Positions 1 to 3,947 of a DNA stretch of 7,300 nucleotides are shown piece by piece. Position numbers and translations under genes: made by a program. Under the pieces are notes generated by a model. It was not told the DNA's origin and made no database searches. It was given only the letters and a program-made list of their open reading frames with translations. This stretch comes from CAYNFH01 sp964396385 (lineage in GTDB: Bacteria > Armatimonadota > Chthonomonadetes > Chthonomonadales > CAJBBX01), in assembly GCA_964396385.1 (NCBI GenBank), contig CAYNFH010000282.1, forward strand, positions 1 through 7,300. The letters run 5' to 3'. Each line of letters starts with the position of its first letter. Within the stretch, counting starts at the first letter, position 1.

Positions 1-7
1 GGGGAGA

Positions 8-34
8 CTGAGGGGGCGAATGAAGCCCCCTCAG
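8..34. repeat. Perfect 10-bp stem-loop
   Basis: CTGAGGGGGC at 8-17 pairs perfectly with GCCCCCTCAG at 25-34 around a 7-base loop. No T-run follows, so it is a poor intrinsic terminator in either direction. It could still act as a transcript-end stabiliser for a gene left of the window. Confidence 0.7.
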
Positions 35-40
35 CGGGAG

Positions 41-95
41 CACGAGGGCAGAGCCCTCGTGATAGGGCCGCAGAAGCACGAGGGCTCTGCCCTCG
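41..95. repeat. Pair of related hairpins in opposite orientation
   Basis: CACGAGGGC (41-49) pairs with GCCCTCGTG (53-61) around loop AGA. A second hairpin, CGAGGGC (79-85) with GCCCTCG (89-95), has loop TCT. Because the loops are complementary, the second hairpin is an inverted copy of the first, and both are preceded by GCA. The two stems could also pair with each other. Function unknown; this resembles paired REP-type repeats. Confidence 0.65.
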
Positions 96-107
96 GAATC
101 TGCGCCG

Positions 108-134
108 TTACCGCGCTTACCGCGCTTACTGCGC
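108..134. repeat. Three tandem 9-base units (TTACCGCGC)
   Basis: TTACCGCGC, TTACCGCGC and TTACTGCGC follow one another without gaps. Looser relatives (TTATTGCGC at 186-194) occur just downstream. In one frame this would encode repeated Ala-Leu-Thr, but no credible gene contains it. Confidence 0.6.
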
Positions 135-168
135 AATGTGAGAATCCTGGCCTTGTTGAGCTCAGAAT

Positions 169-183
169 GGGGGCCGAGCCCCC
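169..183. repeat. Small G/C hairpin
   Basis: GGGGGC (169-174) pairs with GCCCCC (178-183) around loop CGA, followed by CCTTATT. The stem is short and the tail is not a clean T-run, so a terminator role is only a possibility. Confidence 0.4.
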
Positions 184-288
184 CCTTATTGCGCTTTCTT
201 CGCCTTTTACGCAGCCTCTGCCCATTACCGCCCGCACTCCGGTGGCCAATGCGGTGCCGCCGCTTCTCCCCATCGCCTGAATCAGCTA

Positions 289-310
289 ATTTGAGACAAC
301 GATCTCACTC
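289..310. repeat. ATTTGAGACAA...TCTCACTC motif, copy 1
   Basis: ATTTGAGACAACGATCTCAC and the two bases after it contain an internal inverted repeat, TGAGA (292-296) and TCTCA (303-307). Closely related copies occur at 369-389 and 681-703, so copies lie on both sides of the small ORF. They could be operators for a local regulator or the internal end repeats of a degraded insertion sequence. Confidence 0.55.
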
Positions 311-368
311 CCTCTGACGCCCCCATGGCGGCTGCCAACTCTACACTCTCGACTCTAGACTCCGCCGT

Positions 369-389
369 ATTTGAGACAATGTCTCACTC
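369..389. repeat. ATTTGAGACAA...TCTCACTC motif, copy 2 (palindromic)
   Basis: Here the internal symmetry is perfect: TGAGACA (372-378), one central A, TGTCTCA (380-386). The flanking bases match copy 1 (ATTTGAGACAA before, TCTCACTC at the end), with one base fewer between the halves. The dyad is typical of a dimeric-protein binding site. Confidence 0.6.
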
Positions 390-451
390 TTGCTGCCTAC
401 CGCCTGCCGCCGGTAAAAGCTTTCGTGGGTGTCTCGCCTATGAGGGAAGCG

Positions 452-679
452 ATGCATCCAAACAGGGACAATTTGAGCGGGTCCGCTCAAATTGGTGTGA
501 AAGTAGAACAGCGCAATACAGTGAGCTCGATTGAGGAGGTGATTGCCGGAGCCGATACGGTCACTCTCCGGCGGCTCCTCCAGCAGAGGGTGCATGGGTT
601 GGCGAAGCGGCTGCATGTGTCCGACTACACGCTGCTCGGACTGCTCATCGATCGGGCGTACGAGCTCCTTGGCAGCTAG
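452..679 (+). CDS. Small hypothetical protein, possibly helix-turn-helix
   Basis: I do not recognise this protein (75 residues from ATG 452). That start is chosen because GAGGG lies 5 bases upstream (442-446). GTG 497 would give 60 residues and leave the 26-bp palindrome outside the gene, but it has no clear ribosome site. The C-terminal half looks like real protein: amphipathic, ending in the stretch LAKRLHVS followed by DYTLLGLLIDRAYELL, which has the spacing of a helix-turn-helix (Ala-x-x-Leu-x-Val-Ser, then a hydrophobic second helix). The N-terminal half is less convincing. Palindromic sites at 372-386 and 469-494 would fit an autoregulated DNA-binding protein. A remnant of a larger mobile-element gene is equally possible. 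No partner gene lies on its strand nearby. Confidence 0.4.
   Translation: MHPNRDNLSGSAQIGVKVEQRNTVSSIEEVIAGADTVTLRRLLQQRVHGLAKRLHVSDYTLLGLLIDRAYELLGS
469..494. promoter_or_regulatory. Perfect 26-bp palindrome, candidate operator
   Basis: CAATTTGAGCGG (469-480) and CCGCTCAAATTG (483-494) are exact reverse complements separated by GT. Its outer half-sites (ATTTGAG / CTCAAAT) match the start of the motif at 289 and 369. It sits just upstream of GTG 497, or within the first codons if ATG 452 is used. A 12-bp perfect arm is unlikely by chance and suggests an operator, a recombination site or an RNA hairpin. Confidence 0.6.
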
Positions 680-680
680 A

Positions 681-703
681 ATTTGGTTACAAACGTCTCA
701 CTC
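681..703. repeat. ATTTG...ACAAACGTCTCACTC motif, copy 3
   Basis: This imperfect copy of the motifs at 289 and 369 begins one base after the stop codon of the small ORF (677-679). ATTTG and ACAA..CG..TCTCACTC are conserved, while the GAG half-site is altered to GTT. Together with copy 1 it brackets the 290-700 region. Confidence 0.45.
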
Positions 704-860
704 AGGCTCCCCCTCTCCTGTTCTTCGGGGGGAGCGAGCGCCCGGAGCCGAGCGAGTGCAGGCCGACGGGGGTGAGGGCCGCCCACGAAGGTGGGCGGAC
801 GGCGCCAAGCGCCTGTTAGCCGGCGGGTTCAGCCGCCGGTGCATAACCGCCGGTGCGTAA
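704..860. repeat. Cluster of stem-loops and a 14-base tandem repeat upstream of the glycosyltransferase
   Basis: Four stems follow one another: CTCCCCC (707-713) with GGGGGAG (728-734); CCGCCCAC (779-786) with GTGGGCGG (791-798), loop GAAG; GGCGC (801-805) with GCGCC (809-813); CCGGCGG (820-826) with CCGCCGG (833-839). The last arm starts a tandem pair, CCGCCGGTGCATAA (833-846) and CCGCCGGTGCGTAA (847-860). A CTCCCCCTCTCC...GGGGGTGAGGG arrangement (707-778) resembles dispersed intergenic repeats I associate with high-GC environmental bacteria. The three hairpins at 779-839 could form a structured 5' leader about 95 bases before the gene start. I see no match to a named riboswitch. No gene is supported at 680-932. 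Confidence 0.55.
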
Positions 861-921
861 CTCACATGAGTACAGCCCGTCGCGAGTGTGGCATAAGAGG
901 GAAGTCTGCACACCGAAACCC

Positions 922-927
922 GGAGGT
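922..927 (+). promoter_or_regulatory. Ribosome binding site deciding a TTG start at 933
   Basis: GGAGGT lies 5 bases before TTG 933. It fixes the start upstream of the first membrane helix and the DD motif. The next in-frame ATG (1077) would remove both. Confidence 0.8.
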
Positions 928-932
928 CCTTC

Positions 933-2819
933 TTGCGCCCCGCCCTCGGCCGGCACTGGCCCCTGCTCGTCTCCTGCGCCATCCTGCTCTGCGTGGTGTT
1001 GTTCCTGTACGGGCTGTGCCGGGAGATCAACGGCGGCTTCGCCTATACGCTGGACGACCCGTACATCCACATCGCGATGGCGCGCAGCTTCGCCTTTCAC
1101 GGCGTGTGGGGCATCACGCCGCGCGAGTTCACCTCCGCCAGCTCCTCGCCGCTCTGGACGCTGCTGCTGGCCGTCGCCTTCCGGCTAACCGGCAGCCATT
1201 CGCTCTGGCCGCTGGCGCTCAACCTGCTCGCCGCCTTCGGAGTGCTGGGCGCTGCCTACGCCGGGCTCCGCCGGGCCGGCGCATCGGACGGATGGGTCCT
1301 GGCGGGCCTGTTCTGCCTCTGGCTCCTAGGCTGTATCCCGTATCTCATCTTTGCCGGGATGGAGCACACGCTCCAGATCCTGCTCAGCCTGCTCTTTGTG
1401 GAGCGCGCGGCCCGCACCCTGTGCGGCGAGCCACCGCGAAGGCGCTGGGAGCTGCCGGCCCTCGCCTGTCTGCTGCCCATGGCCCGGTACGAGGGGCTGT
1501 TCCTCATCGCCGCCTTCTGCGGGCTGGCGCTGGCGCGAGGCCGGTGGCGGATGTGCGCGGCGGTGGCGGGCGCGGCGGCGGTATCTGTGCTCGTATACGG
1601 AGCCTGGTGCGTGGCCCACGGCTGGCACTGGCTGCCCAACTCCGTGCTCCTCAAGAGCCACGTCGGCCCAGGGCACACACTGCAGCTCGTGAAACGGTGG
1701 GCCCGCATCGCGGAGCGCATTCAGACCACGGCCCACGTCCGGTTGATGCTCTACACCTCCGCCGCCATCGTGGCCGCCCGGATCGGCCGCCGCCGGTTCT
1801 GGTCGCCGGACTGTGTGCTGCACGTCCTGTTCCTGATAGTGGCGCCTGTCCACCTGGCCCTGGTCACCGCCTTTCTGGAACTGCCCACGGACCGGTACCA
1901 GGCGTACGTCGTCGCCCTGTTCGTCTACGCCACCGCGGTTACGGTGGCGAGCACCCGCCGCGAAGAGGGGGAGTGCGGGAGTGTGGGAGTGTGGGAGTGT
2001 GGGAGTGACCGGAATCCGGACCCCCATACACCCACACCCCCACACCCCCATACCACATCTCCAGCTCTCCCCCTCCGTCCGCCGTCCGTCCTCTTCGGGG
2101 GATTGTGCGTGTTCCTGCTGCCGCTGGACCTGACCGTCTACCGCATCAGCGATCTGGAGGCGCGCGGCGTGCGGTACCTGGCCATCCTGAGCGTGCCCAT
2201 CCTGCTGGCGATGCTGCTGGACCGGCAGAAGCTGCCCCGGTTCAGTGCGTCCACGCGCGCGACGGCGCTCCGGCTGGGCGCACTGGCGCTGCTCTTTGTG
2301 GCGCTCTGCCCGCTCTTTGAGCGCGGCGCGCTCGGCCTGCGGCTGATCACCAAGGGGTCCACCGACATCTACCGCCAGCAGGTCCAGATGGCGCGGTTCC
2401 TCCGGACCTACTATCCGGGACAGGCGGTGGCGGTGAACGACATCGGGGCGGTCGCCTTCCTCGGGCGGGCGCGGCCCGTGGACCTGGAGGGGCTGGCGTG
2501 CGAGGAGACGGCAGAGCGGTGGTTCCGGAACGACTTGACGGCCGGGGCTATCCGCGACATCGTGATGCGCAAGGGCGCGCGCATCGCCATTATCTACGAT
2601 TCGTGGTTCGTGGGGTTGGTGCCGCCGGAGTGGCGCAAGGTGGCGGACTGGGACACCTCCCAGAACAACCTGGTATGCGGGGACGACCTGGTGACGTTCT
2701 ACGCGACGGACCCGGTGGAGGCGCCGCGCCTGGCGGCCAGCCTGCGGGCGTTCCGGCCCCAGCTCCCGCCCTACGTAGAGTACTTCCCCTATAAGGACGG
2801 GAGACGGGTGGCGGAGTAG
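933..2819 (+). CDS. Polytopic membrane glycosyltransferase, GT-C/ArnT-like
   Basis: A 628-residue integral membrane protein, probably transferring a sugar from a lipid-linked donor to an envelope glycan, lipid or protein on the outer face of the inner membrane. After the first helix (about 9-29) comes DDPYIH (41-46), the acidic first-loop motif expected for GT-C catalysis, then FTSASSSPLW (66-75) and AGMEH (141-145), motifs I associate with uncharacterised ArnT/PMT-like enzymes. Roughly a dozen hydrophobic helices follow (for example 93-112, 121-140, 207-226, 293-313, 322-340, 385-402, 412-429, 446-462). A soluble C-terminal region (about 475-628) includes VAVNDIGAVAFLG and VDLEGLA, also typical of this group. 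Odd point: residues about 344-384 are a Gly/Val/Trp/Cys- then Pro/His/Thr-rich loop encoded by an 8-base tandem repeat element, in frame between two helices. The gene stands alone on the plus strand and converges on the minus-strand genes. Family confidence is good; substrate is unknown. Confidence 0.85.
   Translation: MRPALGRHWPLLVSCAILLCVVLFLYGLCREINGGFAYTLDDPYIHIAMARSFAFHGVWGITPREFTSASSSPLWTLLLAVAFRLTGSHSLWPLALNLLAAFGVLGAAYAGLRRAGASDGWVLAGLFCLWLLGCIPYLIFAGMEHTLQILLSLLFVERAARTLCGEPPRRRWELPALACLLPMARYEGLFLIAAFCGLALARGRWRMCAAVAGAAAVSVLVYGAWCVAHGWHWLPNSVLLKSHVGPGHTLQLVKRWARIAERIQTTAHVRLMLYTSAAIVAARIGRRRFWSPDCVLHVLFLIVAPVHLALVTAFLELPTDRYQAYVVALFVYATAVTVASTRREEGECGSVGVWECGSDRNPDPHTPTPPHPHTTSPALPLRPPSVLFGGLCVFLLPLDLTVYRISDLEARGVRYLAILSVPILLAMLLDRQKLPRFSASTRATALRLGALALLFVALCPLFERGALGLRLITKGSTDIYRQQVQMARFLRTYYPGQAVAVNDIGAVAFLGRARPVDLEGLACEETAERWFRNDLTAGAIRDIVMRKGARIAIIYDSWFVGLVPPEWRKVADWDTSQNNLVCGDDLVTFYATDPVEAPRLAASLRAFRPQLPPYVEYFPYKDGRRVAE
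1970..2054. repeat. Octamer-array element, copy 1, inside the glycosyltransferase gene
   Basis: Left array: GGAGTGCG, three GGAGTGTG and GGAGTGAC (1970-2009). Core: CCGGAATCCGG (2009-2019), a palindrome with a one-base centre. Right array: ACCCCCAT, ACACCCAC, ACCCCCAC, ACCCCCAT (2020-2051). The right array is essentially the reverse complement of the left, so the whole is a long imperfect inverted repeat. Outer flanks CGAAGAGG (1961-1968) and CCTCTTCG (2090-2097) are also complementary, extending the symmetry to about 137 bp. It is translated in frame as residues about 346-374. The same array-core-array element recurs at 2822-2906. Confidence 0.85.
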
Positions 2820-2821
2820 GA

Positions 2822-2906
2822 GGAGTGTGGGAGTGTGGGAGTGTGGGTGTGTGGGAGTGGCCGGAATCCGGACCCCCATACCCCCATACCCCCACACTCC
2901 CACACT
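2822..2906. repeat. Octamer-array element, copy 2, between convergent stop codons
   Basis: Left array: three GGAGTGTG, GGTGTGTG and GGAGTGGC (2822-2861). Core: CCGGAATCCGG (2861-2871). Right array: ACCCCCAT twice, ACCCCCAC, ACTCCCAC, ACT (2872-2906). Architecture, length and core are the same as at 1970-2054, with substitutions inside units. It starts 2 bases after the TAG at 2817-2819 and ends 4 bases before the minus-strand TAA at 2911-2913, filling the intergenic gap. A foldback of the arms could work as a two-way transcript end, although no T-runs are present. Confidence 0.85.
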
Positions 2907-2910
2907 GTTC

Positions 2911-3822
2911 TTACGGCTTCTTCGGGGCGGGAGGCTTGGGGGTCGTTGCGGCGGGGGCGGCCTGCTTCTGCCTGGCGCGCTCGGCCGCCACGGTGACGGC
3001 CTGCGCCTTGGCCTGGTCCACGACGGCTTTGAGCGGCTGCGCGGGCAGGATGAACGCCGTGGAGCCGCCCCCGCCGCCCGCGAACATCCGCATGAACATC
3101 TGCATGCCCATCTCGTCGCGCGTCGCTTCGTCCTTCAGGCCGGAACCGACCACGGAGAGCAGCCCCACCATCTCGCCCGTCGGTAGGTAGACCGGCAGGC
3201 CGAAGCCGGGCATCCCACCGTCCACCGTCCATGCCTTCTGCGGCTTGGAGATCTCGCCGCTCACGCGTGCCGTCTGGAAGAAGGGGGCGTAGTCGTACCC
3301 CTTACCCAGGCGCGAGACCGCCGCGATGCGCTGCCCTACCGCGGGAGTGGCCGGAGAGGAGAAGTCCACCGAGGGCAGCTTGCGGCCTCCCAGGCCGTCT
3401 ACCTTCAGGAACACCAGCCCCGTCTTGTTGTCGCTGGCGGCCTGGAAGGCGTCGTACTCCTTCTCCTCCGAGCCGAAGATCACCTTGAAGGACGAGGGGG
3501 TCACCTTCACGCCCATGTCCGGCCCGCCCTCCTCCCCACCGAACATCTCCATCATCTTGGCCGGCGAGAAGAGGACGCTGGAGACCGCGATCAGCCCGTC
3601 CGGGTCCACGATCACGCCCTGCGTGGTGACGTGGGACTCCTGGTCCTGGGAGGCGCCTCCTCCCTTAAACTGGGTCTTGAGGATGGCCTTCACGGTTACG
3701 ACGAGCGGCGCCACCTTCTGCACCAGCGCCTGGTACTGGGCCGCCTCATCGTCCGCGGCTCGCGCCGCTCCCGGCGCCAGGCACAACGCCGCCAGCGCGG
3801 CCGCGCTTACCATCAGTTTCAT
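2911..3822 (-). CDS. Secreted trypsin-fold pseudoprotease, HtrA-related
   Basis: 303 residues from ATG 3822, preceded 5 bases upstream by AAGGGA. This start gives a classical signal peptide (MKLMVSAAALAALCLAPG, likely cut after ARA at 22). An open frame extends upstream to 3924, but it only translates intergenic repeats. The body follows the HtrA protease pattern: TTQGVIVDPDGLIAVSSVLF (66-85) matches the strand leading to the catalytic His, TGLVFLKVDG (134-143) matches the Asp segment, and PGFGLPVYLPTGEMVGL (205-221) matches the Ser loop. In these, His is Val83, Asp is Gly135, and the GNSGGP loop is shortened with no Ser, so it cannot be a serine protease. There is no PDZ domain. The tail is Met- and Gly-rich (240-253), then Lys/Ala/Pro-rich (280-303). 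It lies 119 bases downstream of an active HtrA homologue, probably in the same transcript. A regulatory, scaffold or chaperone role is inferred. Confidence 0.75.
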   Translation of the reverse strand: MKLMVSAAALAALCLAPGAARAADDEAAQYQALVQKVAPLVVTVKAILKTQFKGGGASQDQESHVTTQGVIVDPDGLIAVSSVLFSPAKMMEMFGGEEGGPDMGVKVTPSSFKVIFGSEEKEYDAFQAASDNKTGLVFLKVDGLGGRKLPSVDFSSPATPAVGQRIAAVSRLGKGYDYAPFFQTARVSGEISKPQKAWTVDGGMPGFGLPVYLPTGEMVGLLSVVGSGLKDEATRDEMGMQMFMRMFAGGGGGSTAFILPAQPLKAVVDQAKAQAVTVAAERARQKQAAPAATTPKPPAPKKP

Positions 3823-3857
3823 GGATATCCCTTCAGAGGGTTCAGGAGTCGGAGTTC

Positions 3858-3947
3858 GGGTCCGGATGCCGGAATCGCCGTGTCGGCGCATCGCCGCGTC
3901 GCCGCGTCCGGATTCATCCTTCATCCTTCATCCTTCATCCCTCATCC
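3858..3947. repeat. Composite element: two CCGG cores with octamer and heptamer arrays
   Basis: In plus-strand order: GGGTCCGGATGCCGG (3858-3872), which differs at one base from the reverse complement of the core region of the element at 2822-2906; an octamer array TCGCCGTG, TCGGCGCA, TCGCCGCG, TCGCCGCG (3875-3906); a half-core TCCGGATT (3907-3914); then four TTCATCC heptamers and CTCATCC (3913-3947). The last unit contains the TGA stop of the HtrA gene (3942-3944). It fills most of the 119-base gap between the two protease-like genes. The layout of arrays joined at CCGGAT cores is as in the octamer elements, but the unit sequences are different. Confidence 0.7.

Larger units (their letters stand above)
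1..451. other. Non-coding stretch rich in hairpins and short repeats
   Basis: I see no convincing gene here. Short open frames exist on both strands, but their translations are low-complexity and follow the inverted repeats, and none has a supported start. The stretch holds four perfect hairpins (8-34, 41-61, 79-95, 169-183), a 9-base tandem repeat (108-134) and two copies of a TTTGAGACAA...TCTCACTC motif (289-310 and 369-389). It may be the decayed flank of a mobile element or a repeat-rich intergenic region; the sequence does not decide between these. Confidence 0.6.

Noticed and set aside
791..2008. Plus-strand frame of 405 codons overlapping the glycosyltransferase start
   Set aside because: It is Arg/Pro/Ala-rich shadow sequence with no ribosome site, and it ends in the octamer array.
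933..2819. Two separate genes joined at the repeat (933-1969 and 2100-2819)
   Set aside because: The frame is unbroken, no ribosome site or start is evident after 2060, and the C-terminal region fits the same enzyme family as the N-terminal half.
1326..2903. Long minus-strand open frame (525 codons) opposite the glycosyltransferase
   Set aside because: It is antisense to a gene with clear membrane helices and family motifs. Its translation is Arg/Gln/His/Pro-rich without any domain, as expected from a high-GC shadow frame.
1970..2906. CRISPR array
   Set aside because: The repeats are contiguous 8-base units without unique spacers, and no cas genes are present.
3823..3924. 34-residue N-terminal extension of the pseudoprotease
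   Set aside because: It would be encoded by the repeat element and would bury the signal peptide. ATG 3822 has its own ribosome site.
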